In this document: piece after piece, positions 33,838 to 45,459 of the stretch | Layout of the letters: each line of letters begins with the position of its first letter | How positions within the stretch are numbered: position 1 is the stretch's first letter | Source of the DNA: Archivesica marissinica | Lineage: Eukaryota > Mollusca > Bivalvia > Venerida > Vesicomyidae | Length of the DNA: 64,000 nt | Assembly: GCA_014843695.1 (NCBI GenBank) | Contig: CM026404.1 | Coordinates: 87,120,953-87,184,952, forward strand | Reading direction: 5' to 3' | Position numbers and translations under genes: made by a program | Notes under the pieces: generated by a model | The model's input: only the letters and a program-made list of their open reading frames with translations | Database searches by the model: none | Told to the model about the DNA's origin: nothing

Positions 33838-36800
33838 GTAGACTGTAACATGTTATTGCTAAATGCTATGCCATACCATATAATATATGATATTATCATA
33901 CCAGGGTGGAGGTTATAACATGTTATTGTTAAATGCTATGCCATACCATATATAATATATGATATATCATACCAGGGTGGAGGTTATAACATGTTATTGT
34001 TAAATGCTATACCATACCATATAATATATGATATTATCATACCAGGGTGGAGGTTATAACATGTTATTGTTAAATGCTATACCATACCATATAATATATG
34101 ATATTATCATACCAGGGTGGAGGTTATAACATGTTATTGTTAAATGCTATACCATACCATATCACCAGGGTGGAGGTTATACATGTTTGTTAAATGCTAT
34201 ACCTACCATATCTCATACCAGGGTGGAGGTTATAACATGTTATTGTTAAATGCTATACCATACCATATATAATACCAGGGTGGAGTTATAACATGTTATT
34301 GTTAATGCTATACCATACCATATCTCATACCAGGTTATAACATGTTATTGTTAAATGCTATACCATACCATATCTCATACCAGGGTGGAGACTATAACAT
34401 GTTATTGTTAAATGCTATACTATACCATATATCATACCAGGGTGGAGGTTATAACATGTTATTGTTAAATGCTATACTATACCATATCTCATACCAGGGT
34501 GGAGGTTATAACATGTTATTGTTAAATGCTATACCATACCATATATAATACCAGGGTGGAGTGTACATGTTATTGTTAAATGCTAACATACCAATCATAC
34601 CATTATCATGTTATTGTTAAATGCTATACTATACCATATCTCATACCAGGGTGGAGGTTATAACATGTTATTGTTAAATGCTATACCATACCATATCTCA
34701 TACCAGGGTGGAGGTTATAACATGTTATTGTTAAATGCTATACCATACCATATCTCATACCAGGGTGGAGACTGTATCATGTTATTGTTAAATGCTATAC
34801 TATACCATATCTCATACCAGGGTGGAGGTTATAACATGTTATTGTTAAATGCTATACCATACCATATATCATACCAGGGTGGAGGTTATAACATGTTATT
34901 GTTAAATGCTATACCATACCATATATAATACCAGGGTGGAGGTTATAACATGTTATTGTTAAATGCTATACCATACCATATATAATACCAGGGTGGAGGT
35001 TATAACATGTTATTGTTAAATGCTATACCATACCATATATAATACCAGGGTGGAGGTTATAACATGTTATTGTTAAATGCTATACCATACCATATCTCAT
35101 ACCAGGGTGGCGGTTATAACATGTTATTGTTAAATGCTATGCCATACCATATATAATACCAGGGTGGAGGTTATAACATGTTATTGTTAAATGCTATACT
35201 ATACCATATATCATACCAGGGTGGAGGTTATAACATGTTATCGTTAAATGCTATACTATACCATATCTCATACCAGGGTGGAGGTTATAACATGTTATTG
35301 TTAAATGCTATACCATACCATATATAATACCAGGGTGGAGACTGTATCATGTTATTGTTAAATGCTATACTATACCATATCTCATACCAGGGTGGAGACT
35401 GTATCATGTTATTGTTAAATGCTATACTATACCATATCTCATACCAGGGTGGAGACTGTATCATGTTATTGTTAAATGCTATACTATACCATATCTCATA
35501 CCAGGGTGGAGACTGTATCATGTTATTGTTAAATGCTATACTATACCATATCTCATACCAGGGTGGAGGTTATAACATGTTATTGTTAAATGCTATACCA
35601 TACCATATCTCATACCAGGGTGGAGGTTATAACATGTTATTGTTAAATGCTATACTATACCATATCTCATACCAGGGTGGAGGTTATAACATGTTATTGT
35701 TAAATGCTATACCATACCATATCTCATACCAGGGTGGAGACTGTATCATGTTATTGTTAAATGCTATACTATACCATATCTCATACCAGGGTGGAGACTG
35801 TATCATGTTATTGTTAAATGCTATACTATACCATATATCATACCAGGGTGGAGGTTATAACATGTTATTGTTAAATGCTATACCATACCATATATAATAC
35901 CAGGGTGGAGGTTATAACATGTTATTGTTAAATGCTATACTATACCATATCTCATACCAGGGTGGAGGTTATAACATGTTATTGTTAAATGCTATACCAT
36001 ACCATATATAATACCAGGGTGGAGGTTATAACATGTTATTGTTAAATGCTATACCATACCATATATAATACCAGGGTGGAGACTGTATCATGTTATTGTT
36101 AAATGCTATACATACCATATAATACCAGGGTGGAGGTTATAACATGTTATTGTTAAATGCTATACCATACCATATAATACCAGGGTGGAGGTTATAACAT
36201 GTTATTGTTAAATGCTATACCATACCATATCTCATACCAGGGTGGAGGTTATAACATGTTATTGTTAAATGCTATACCATACCATATATAATACCAGGGT
36301 GGAGGTTATAACATGTTATTGTTAAATGCTATACTATACCATATATCATACCAGGGTGGAGGTTATAACATGTTATCGTTAAATGCTATACTATACCATA
36401 TCTCATATGAGGGTGGAGGTTATAACATGTTATTGTTAAATGCTATACCATACCATATATAATACCAGGGTGGAGACTGTATCATGTTATTGTTAAATGC
36501 TATACTATACCATATCTCATACCAGGGTGGAGACTGTATCATGGTATTGTTAAATGCTATACTATACCATATCTCATACCAGGGTGGAGACTGTATCATG
36601 TTATTGTTAAATGCTATACTATACCATATCTCATACCAGGGTGGAGGTTATAACATGTTATTGCTAAATGCTATACCATACCATATCTCATACCAGGGTG
36701 GAGGTTATAACATGTTATTGTTAAATGCTATACCATACCATATGTCATACCAGGGTGGAGACTGTATCATGTTATTGTTAAATGCTATACTATACCATAT

Positions 36801-39800
36801 CTCATACCAGGGTGGAGGTTATAACATGTTATTGTTAAATGCTATACCATACCATATCTCATACCAGGGTGGAGACTATAACATGTTATTGTTAAATGCT
36901 ATACTATACCATATCTCATACCAGGGTGGAGGTTATAACATGTTATTGTTAAATGCTATACCATACCATATATCATACCAGGGTGGAGGTTATAACATGT
37001 TATTGTTAAATGCTATACCATACCATATATAATACCAGGGTGGAGGTTATAACATGTTATTGTTAAATGCTATACCATACCATATATCATACCAGGGTGG
37101 AGGTTATAACATGTTATTGTTAAATGCTATACCATACCATATTATACCAGGGTGGAGGTTATAACATGTTATTGTTAAATGCTATACCATACCATATCTC
37201 ATACCAGGGTGGAGGTTATAACATGTTATTGTTAAATGCTATACATACCATATATAATACCAGGGTGGAGGTTATAACATGTTATTGTTAAATGCTATAC
37301 TATACCATATATCATACCAGGGTGGAGGTTATAACATGTTATTGTTAAATGCTATACTATACCATATCTCATACCAGGGTGGAGGTTATAACATGTTATT
37401 GTTAAATGCTATACCATACCATATCTCATACCAGGGTGGAGACTGTATCATGTTATTGTTAATGCTATACTAACCATACCTCATACCAGGGTGGAGACTG
37501 TATCATGTTATTGTTAAATGCTATACTATACCATATCTCATACCAGGGTGGAGGTTATAACATGTTATTGTTAAATGCTATACCATACCATATATAATAC
37601 CAGGGTGGAGGTTATAACATGTTATTGTTAAATGCTATACTATACCATATCTCATACCAGGGTGGAGGTTATAACATGTTATTGTTAAATGCTATACCAT
37701 ACCATATCTCATACCAGGGTGGAGACTGTATCATGTTATTGTTAAATGCTATACTATACCATACCTCATACCAGGGTGGAGACTGTATCATGTTATTGTT
37801 AAATGCTATACTATACCATATCTCATACCAGGGTGGAGACTGTATCATGTTATTGTTAAATGCTATACTATACCATATCTCATACCAGGGTGGAGGTTAT
37901 AACATGTTATTGTTAAATGCTATACCATACCATATATAATACCAGGGTGGAGGTTATAACATGTTATTGTTAAATGCTATACCATACCATATATAATACC
38001 AGGGTGGAGACTGTATCATGTTATTGTTAAATGCTATACTATACCATATATAATACAAGGGTGGAGGTTATAACATGTTATTGTTAAATGCTATACCATA
38101 CCATATATAATACCAGGGTGGAGGTTATAACATGTTATTGTTAAATGCTATACCATACCATATCTGATACCAGGGTGGAGGTTATAACATGTTATTGTTA
38201 AATGCTATGCCATACCATATATAATACCAGGGTGGAGGTTATAACATGTTATTGTTAAATGCTATACTATACCATATATCATACCAGGGTGGAGGTTATA
38301 ACATGTTATCGTTAAATGCTATACTATACCATATCTCATATGAGGGTGGAGGTTATAACATGTTATTGTTAAATGCTATACCATACCATATATAATACCA
38401 GGGTGGAGACTGTATCATGTTATTGTTAAATGCTATACTATACCATATCTCATACCAGGGTGGAGACTGTATCATGGTATTGTTAAATGCTATACTATAC
38501 CATATCTCATACCAGGGTGGAGACTGTATCATGTTATTGTTAAATGCTATACTATACCATATCTCATACCAGGGTGGAGGTTATAACATGTTATTGTTAA
38601 ATGCTATACCATACCATATCTCATACCAGGGTGGAGGTTATAACATGTTATTGTTAAATGCTATACCATACCATATCTCATACCAGGGGGGACTGTATCA
38701 TGTTATTGTTAAATGCTATACTATACCATACCTCATACCAGGGTGGAGACTGTATCATGTTATTGTTAAATGCTATACTATACCATATCTCATACCAGGG
38801 TGGAGGTTATAACATGTTATTGTTAAATGCTATACTATACCATATATAATACCAGGGTGGAGGTTATAACATGTTATTGTTAAATGCTATACTATACCAT
38901 ACCTCATACCAGGGTGGAGACTGTATCATGTTATTGTTAAATGCTATACTATACCATATCTCATACCAGGGTGGAGGTTATAACATGTTATTGTTAAATG
39001 CTATACTATACCATATATAATACCAGGGTGGAGGTTATAACATGTTATTGTTAAATGCTATACCATATCATATATAATACCAGGGTGGAGGTTATAACAT
39101 GTTATTGTTAAATGCTATACCATACCATATATAATACCAGGGTGGAGACTGTATCATGTTATTGTTAAATGCTATACCATACCATATATAATACCAGGGT
39201 GGAGGTTATAACATGTTATTGTTAAATGCTATACCATACCATATCTCATACCAGGGTGGAGACTGTATCATGTTATTGTTAAATGCTATACTATACCATA
39301 TCTCATACCAGGGTGGAGGTTATAACATGTTATTGTTAAATGCTATACCATACCATATCTCATACCAGGGTGGAGGTTATAACATGTTATTGTTAAATGC
39401 TATACCATACCATATATAATACCAGGGTGGAGGTTATAACATGTTATTGTTAAATGCTATACCATACCATATATAATACCAGGGTGGAGGTTATAACATG
39501 TTATTGTTAAATGCTATACCATACCATATCTCATACCAGGGTGGAGGTTATAACATGTTATTGTTAAATGCTATACCATACCATATCTCATACCAGGGTG
39601 GAGACTGTATCATGTTATTGTTAAATGCTATACTATACCATATCTCATACCAGGGTGGAGACTGTATCATGTTATTGTTAAATGCTATACTATACCATAC
39701 CTCATACCAGGGTGGAGACTATCATGTTATTGTTAAATGCTATACTATACCATATCTCATACCAGAGTGGAGGTTATAACATGTTATTGTTAAATGCTAT

Positions 39801-40326
39801 ACCATACCATATATAATACCAGGGTGGAGACTGTATCATGTTATTGTTAAATGCTATACTATACCATATCTCATACCAGGGTGGAGACTGTAACATGTTA
39901 TTGTTAAATGCTATACTATACCATATCTCATACCAGGGTGGAGGTTATAACATGTTATTGTTAAATGCTATACTATACCATATCTCATACCAGGGTGGAG
40001 GTTATAACATGTAATTGTTAAATGCTATACCATACCATATATAATACCAGGGTGGAGGTTATAACATGTTATTGTTAAATGCTATACCATACCATATATA
40101 ATACCAGGGTGGAGACTGTATCATGTTATTGTTAAATGCTATACTATACCATATATCATACAAGGGTGGAGGTTATAACATGTTATTGTTAAATGCTATA
40201 CTATACCATATCTCATACCAGGGTGGAGGTTATAACATGTTATTGTTAAATGCTATACCATACCATATATAATACCAGGGTGGAGGTTATAACATGTTAT
40301 TGTTAAATGCTATACCATACCATATA
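33838..40326. repeat. 57-bp satellite, about 113 copies
   Basis: The unit contains taacatgttattgttaaatg, then ctataccataccatat, then ataccagggtggagg. Two main variants (ggttataac and gactgtatc) and three endings (atataat, atctcat, atatcat) form long patterns. A rare tctcatatgaggg unit occurs at 36401 and 38334, indicating a repeated block of about 1.93 kb. The left edge has short irregular units. It lies in the intron between exons 9 and 10. Confidence 0.97.
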
Positions 40327-40383
40327 CCACTCCAGGAAGAAAGCAGTATAAAGTAGATTTTTAATACTAATACTATTCTCTAC

Positions 40384-40499
40384 CTCAGACTGTGCAGGAG
40401 GCTGTACCAGGTAGATCTTATCCCCAGATAAACCCATGGATATCAACGTCTGAACACATGTGTAGGCATCCAATGTTTGGCCATACACAATGACTGGTT
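40384..40499 (-). CDS. CFAP61: CFAP61 exon 9 of window
   Basis: 116 bases. AA joins the A of exon 8 to make Lys, then PVIVYGQTLDAYTCVQTLIS and MGLSGDKIYLVQPPAQSE follow. Acceptor tttcag, donor gtagag, ending phase 0. The 57-bp array starts about 60 bases into the intron. Confidence 0.95.
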
Positions 40500-40653
40500 C
40501 TGAAAGGTGAGCAGTATATGTTATCATAAATACATTATGGCTACTGCAATCGTTGCCACTAACACGAGGTAAGGTAAAAGCTATGTCTGACGTTGTCGCA
40601 GATATCTTGATAAAGGTTTTCTAATCTTTAATTGACAACTCTTTTCAATCGTG

Positions 40654-40864
40654 TAAGTTGTGATAGCGCGTTCACTTCAAGTGCGAAAGGCCCGGAGTTT
40701 GCGGCCCATTGGAGCCGTTACTATTGTGCCCATAGGTAAGGCATTTAAATTTCATGTTGCCTCTTCTCTCTACCTCATGGCGATGGATTCCATCAGGAAT
40801 GAGAGTGATTAATATAAGTCGTAAGAACTTGTTTCGCAATAGAGCTAAAATAATTAAAAAAATG
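40654..40864 (+). mobile_element. tRNA-headed SINE, family S3
   Basis: The head is shortened (gtgatagcgcgttcacttca). The B-box region is mutated to gagtttgcggccc. The tail is typical. Intron between exons 8 and 9. Confidence 0.7.
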
Positions 40865-40961
40865 TGTATGAACTAAAAACCTATTATTTCTTCTCTTCCT
40901 CAATTCTATCATTGCATAAATGTTTACCAAAATCAAATATAAACAATTTATTAATCGATAT

Positions 40962-41201
40962 TCTTGGCTGTGGTTAGCGCACTCGCTTTTAACAAATGAA
41001 ACCCGGGGTCAATTCTCGGACCAGGAATTATGTGAGATTGTATAGTGGTCAGTAGATCGGACAGGTGGGTTTTCTCCGGGTACTCCGGTTTCCTCCCACA
41101 CGAATGACCATTTATGCTTTCATCCGCGCAAACGAGAGTGATTAATATAAGTTGTTAAAACTTGCTTCGCAATCGTTGTAAAAATAAATAAAGTTTTAAA
41201 C
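40962..41201 (+). mobile_element. tRNA-headed SINE, family S4
   Basis: A head with ggttagcgcactcgctttta, a middle with ggacaggtgggttttctccg, and a tail with cgcaatcgttgt then an A-rich end. The most complete S4 copy in the window. Confidence 0.75.
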
Positions 41202-41358
41202 ACCAGATATTCTTGTATTTAGAGAGGATTAATAATACCACTTTAACACACGTGATTATGACACGCTGTCATATAGACACAAGGCACGGATTCATATCAA
41301 ACCACAAGAGAAGGATATACATGTAGGTGTATTGCATAAACCAGTATATAACAGCATT

Positions 41359-41438
41359 GTTTGTTTGTTTGTTTGTTTGTTTGTTTGTTTGTTTGTTTGT
41401 TTGTTTGTTTGTTTGTTTGTTTGTTTGTTTGTTTGTTT
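41359..41438. repeat. (GTTT)n microsatellite, 20 copies
   Basis: A perfect tetranucleotide run. It gives spurious open frames on both strands. Confidence 0.97.
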
Positions 41439-41478
41439 TGGGGTTTACAGTCACACCAATATTGATTTTGCTACACAG

Positions 41479-41634
41479 TTCGCACTTTGTCTCTTTATAT
41501 GAAAAGGGCAGTTTATTATGGAGGTTGATGCACCAAGCACTGGTTAACCGCTGGAGCCTGTCCAGGAAAGGTGTTGTTAGGTAAACTGCCCATTGTTCAA
41601 ATGGGCAACCGGTTGCGACGTTAAATAAACTTAA
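41479..41634 (+). mobile_element. S1 SINE, 5'-truncated
   Basis: The tRNA-like part is missing. The body from ctctttatatgaaaagggca and the tail with gggcaaccggttgcgacgtt are present. Confidence 0.7.
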
Positions 41635-41680
41635 ATTAATTTTTTTTAGAAATCATAACATTGATTTGGAACAGGAATAT

Positions 41681-41742
41681 GACTTTAAGAATACAAGTAC
41701 ACATTCTGCGATTTGACGAGGCTGTTTTCTATCCAGTACAAT
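41681..41742 (-). pseudogene. CFAP61: Duplicate of the end of CFAP61 exon 8 with dead donor
   Basis: A 62-base copy of the last 38 or so bases of exon 8 plus its donor side, directly downstream in the intron. In this copy gtatgt has become atgtgt, so the GT is lost from the splice position. Confidence 0.88.
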
Positions 41743-41767
41743 GACTTTAAGAAATACAAGTACATAC

Positions 41768-42210
41768 TCTGTGATTTGACGAGGCTGTTTTCTATCCAGT
41801 ACAATGCAACAGCAGCATCATACTTATCGTTGATTGTGAAGAGATTTTTCGGCTTCACACCCATAAACCTGCGATCAGGATTGTTTGGCAGGTTTGCGTT
41901 TGTCACCTCTGTCTGCACGTCGGCTCCGGTGGGCATGGGTGGCTGGTACTGCTCGCCTGTACACAGTATGAGGTGATCGTATGGAACGTGGGTGTCCCCG
42001 CTCACTTTCACAAACTTTTTCTTTCTATCAATAGCAGTCATATTTCCATATACAACATTGACGGAGGCTTGCAGCGCTATCTTGGCATAATCATCATGGC
42101 TGTAACAATGACTTGTTGAGGACATACAATCCCTTTGCACATCACAGGCCAGGTCACCTGGCAGACCATGGGGCGAAATTAACGTCAAGTTGTTAAACTG
42201 TAAATGGGGA
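41768..42210 (-). CDS. CFAP61: CFAP61 exon 8 of window (oxidoreductase-like)
   Basis: 443 bases, the largest exon. The first T completes Cys, then PHLQFNNLTLISPHGLPGDL follows. The middle has VVYGNMTAIDRKKKFVKVSG and VPYDHLILCTGEQYQPP, where the CTG-type turn is the usual second dinucleotide-fold signature. It ends WIENSLVKSQ plus one base. Acceptor tttcag, donor gtatgt. The last part of the exon and its donor are duplicated once in the intron. Confidence 0.96.
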
Positions 42211-42430
42211 CTGAAAATGAATATAAAACACATTTTGAAAGCACAAACAACAAACGCAACCCGATCCAACACATCGTCTGTGCTGTGAAATATTGAAACA
42301 AATAAGCACGAAACTGCAGGAATTTGCACTCGATTTTCACATACATCAATGTTTTTATCTGCAACGATGATTTGTGCGTAGGGATGGATATGTTTGTAAT
42401 GAAAGTCACATTCTTGAAAAACTTGAGTGT

Positions 42431-42632
42431 TTTTACGTTTATTTATCGTCGCTACCAGTTACCCATATGAGCGACGCCTCCTGAAGAGATTAGTCATTTT
42501 AGATTTTTGGAGGATAGTGCAATGATACAGACAGAGACCCATTCCAGAATCTCCTCTGGTTCTTTTACGTGCATGGTGTAGAGCACCGACATGAGACCTC
42601 GGTTTAACGTCCCATCTGAGAGAATGGTTAAC
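42431..42632 (-). mobile_element. S2 SINE, head missing
   Basis: The tail and body on the minus strand begin at ttacgtttatttatcgtcgc. It stops before the tRNA-like head. It lies about 100 bases from the inverted copy at 42735-43013. Confidence 0.7.
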
Positions 42633-42734
42633 AACTGCATGATTCCCAAGTGTTGTACACGTAACAACAACAACAACAGGTGTCTTAAGTGTCAGGAATA
42701 AATGTACATGTTTGTTGTACCTTACCTCAAGCAG

Positions 42735-43013
42735 ACGGATCTGTAGTCCAGTGGTAACAAGCTGGACTGGTAATCCAGGGATCGCAGGTTCGATCCCCTG
42801 TCTGACCCTAATAAAATTAACAGTCTTTCAGATGGAATGTTAAACCGAGGTCTTGTGTCGGTGCTTTACACCGTGCACATAAAAGAACCATAGGAGGCTC
42901 TGGAATGGGTCTCTGTCGGTATCATGCACTATCCTCCAAAATCTAAAATGACTAATCTCTTCAGGAGGCGTCGCTCATATGGGCAACCGGTAGCGACGAT
43001 AAATAAACGTAAA
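42735..43013 (+). mobile_element. tRNA-headed SINE, family S2, near full length
   Basis: Head cggatctgtagtccagtgg, an anticodon-type arm ctggactggtaatccag, and B-box-like ggttcgatccc. The anticodon position would read GGT (Thr-like), so the head may come from a threonine tRNA. This is inference. Confidence 0.8.
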
Positions 43014-43445
43014 AACACACACCTTACCTCACAAAATTGCAAAACTCGACAGAATAAATACAGATAATAGAATGGCGAATATCATAAACATGAATTTTAC
43101 AACCCTAACTGAATTTGCAGACTCTTTTATTTACACTAATAAAATCTCTGATGTTTCATTACATTTATTGTAGTCATTACCTGTCAATTAGAGTTTATTG
43201 TACAAAATGTTCTTCAAACATGGACATTAAGAAAACAAGATTAATGTAACAACATGAAAATGCAATATATTTTATTGGTATTATTTACTTCATCAAACAT
43301 TATAAAATATTATTCACCGTGTTTATAATACACAATTAATGTCTGGCTTACAACCAAAACACATACAATAAAACTTTTATGATTTACTAGAAATATGTTT
43401 AACAAATTTAATGTTGTACTGTGCAATTATGTCTGTGTGTGTGTC
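43014..43445. other. Intronic AT-rich spacer
   Basis: Unique-looking sequence in the CFAP61 intron between exons 7 and 8. No exon or repeat was recognised. Confidence 0.5.
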
Positions 43446-43678
43446 TTACGTTTATTTATCGTCGCTACCAGTTGAAGAGATTAGTCATTTTAGATTTTGC
43501 AGGATAGTGCAATGATACACAGACAGAGACCCATTCCAGAGTCTCCTCTGGTTCTTTTACGTGCACGATGTACAGCACCGACATGAGACCTCAGTTTAAA
43601 GTCCCATCTGAAAGACTGTTATTTTTATTATGGTCAGACGGTGGATCGAACCTGCGATCCCTGGATTATCATTCCAAC
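43446..43678 (-). mobile_element. S2 SINE, partial head
   Basis: Third S2 piece within 1.3 kb, on the minus strand, ending in the tRNA-like region. Confidence 0.7.
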
Positions 43679-43679
43679 G

Positions 43680-43845
43680 GATGGCCATTTAAGCGTCGGG
43701 CAGGTTACCTAACATCACCTTTCCTGGGCAGGCTTTTTCATATCTGAGTGGGGCTCGAACCAGTGACCATCAGTAGTTTCTTACGGAGGTTGGAGCCTGC
43801 CCAGGAAAGGTGTTGTTAGGTAAACTTCCCGTCACTTAAATGCAG
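43680..43845. mobile_element. Two S1 SINE fragments in opposite orientation
   Basis: A minus-strand piece (cctttcctgggcaggctttt and tcgaaccagtgaccat) meets a plus-strand piece (gtttcttacggaggttggag, aaggtgttgttaggtaaac). Small truncated copies. Confidence 0.55.
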
Positions 43846-43940
43846 GATTCAAGAGCTTTGTTAAAAAATGTTCTATGGGGGACCCCTAACTGGACACTCA
43901 CATAACCCCCTATGATGCTTTGCTGCTCAAAATGCACCTT

Positions 43941-44106
43941 GCCCTTTTCCCTATCCTGACCAACCCTGCCCCTTTCCCGACCCACCCTGCCCCTTTCCCG
44001 ACCCACCCTGCCCCTTTCCCGACCCACCCTGCTCCTATCCCAACCAACCCTGTCCCTTTCACGACCCACCCTGCCCCTTTCCCGACCCACCCTACCCATT
44101 TTCCCA
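43941..44106. repeat. 21-bp C-rich minisatellite, about 8 copies
   Basis: The unit is cctgcccctttcccgaccca plus c. The plus strand is strongly pyrimidine-rich. Confidence 0.9.
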
Positions 44107-44969
44107 CCATAGAATAAACCCTATCATAATTATAACATATTTCAATTCCCCGACGTCAGTTTGCAATATTTGTTAAAACTTAACTCTTTGCATGCTGGGT
44201 AAAATAAAAGCTAGAAATAGTTCAAATAATTGTAGCAGATGACAATTCTGTTTAAATGTTATTAATGCGTTTTCCTTATTTGTAAGTGAAACTCTGCAAA
44301 TATGTCATCGAGTTTCATTAGAATTGTGTCGTTATATAAAAAGCTGATTACCTGGTAATTTTGACCAAGTTTGAACAAAAATAGAATCGCTATCTTGTGT
44401 TGACCAAGCGGCCTGAAACCATACTAGCAACTTTTCACTGGATTTGTAATTTGGTCAGAAACCATACTAGCAACTTTTCACCGGATTTGTAATTTGGTCA
44501 CAAATTGCTGTCATAAAACTAGGCCTAGTGAACAAGTTCTTTTGGCAGAAATGATTATTGAAAGAATGCTCACATCACAATACTACAAAGCAGACTATTT
44601 TTGCATGCAAAACATTTTCTGCATCTTTGCCTGAAATTTAAGATGTCTAATTTCTGGAAAATATTTCTGTCATTTGTTTTATAATGGAGGTCATATTATA
44701 TATGGATGTATTTCAAAACTGCAAAATAACAATACGGAATGCTTTTAATTACCCTGGTACTGCGGGTTTTTTCTTAATTTCCTTTGATCTGCCAACAGTC
44801 CCTTTCATTCATCAAAAAAACATGAACGCCAAATGAGAGATATGACAATGTGAAAAAAAGGAGCAACGACCAACGGTGTTTTTCCACACTGATAATGCGG
44901 ATGCCCATCGAGGGTCTAGCACTCACCACACAAAACCAACTGAACCTCCCACTAACAACCCTGATTTCA
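44107..44969. other. Intronic DNA, mostly unique
   Basis: No exon was recognised. A segment of about 45 bp with gaaaccatactagcaacttt is present twice in tandem near 44415-44505. Confidence 0.5.
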
Positions 44970-45190
44970 TGGAAGTCGTGATGTGCATGCGGGTTCGTTT
45001 CAGGTGCGAAAGGTCCGGAGTTTGAGTCACTCAGGAGCCGTTACGATTGTGCCCTTAGGCAATGCATTTAAATTCCACATTGCCTCTTCTCTCTCCCTCG
45101 TGGCGATGGATTCCATCAGGAATTAGGTCTCGAGAGTGATTAATATAAGTTGTAAGAACTTGTTTTGCAATCAAGCTAAAATAAATGTGT
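44970..45190 (+). mobile_element. tRNA-headed SINE, family S3
   Basis: A-box region eroded. Body and tail (cgatggattccatcaggaat, gagagtgattaatataagtt) are intact. Confidence 0.7.
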
Positions 45191-45459
45191 ATAAGCTTAA
45201 CTACACAGATTTGGTGGAGTGGACTGAGGTGAAACCATTTTGATAATGTTGTGGAGCTGTCTCGCACAATTTAATGCTCAATTGCATCCATTCTATATGA
45301 CTCTTATATGAAAGGTTTTGATTGGTCGATAGACAGAAGCAGAATATACTTTGCGTTTCATTGCAAATATCTCGAGTAAGACTGAACATACCGGTACAAG
45401 TAGATTGTAGGAATAGTGATAATAAAATAAGTCAGGCCAGCCACGGACGTCAAAATGAT

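Noticed and set aside
33838..39779. Series of open frames beginning MLLLNAI
   Set aside because: The 57-bp array read in one frame. They break wherever an indel occurs.
41269..41584. ORFs across the (GTTT)n run
   Set aside because: A tetranucleotide repeat fused to a SINE fragment, open on both strands.
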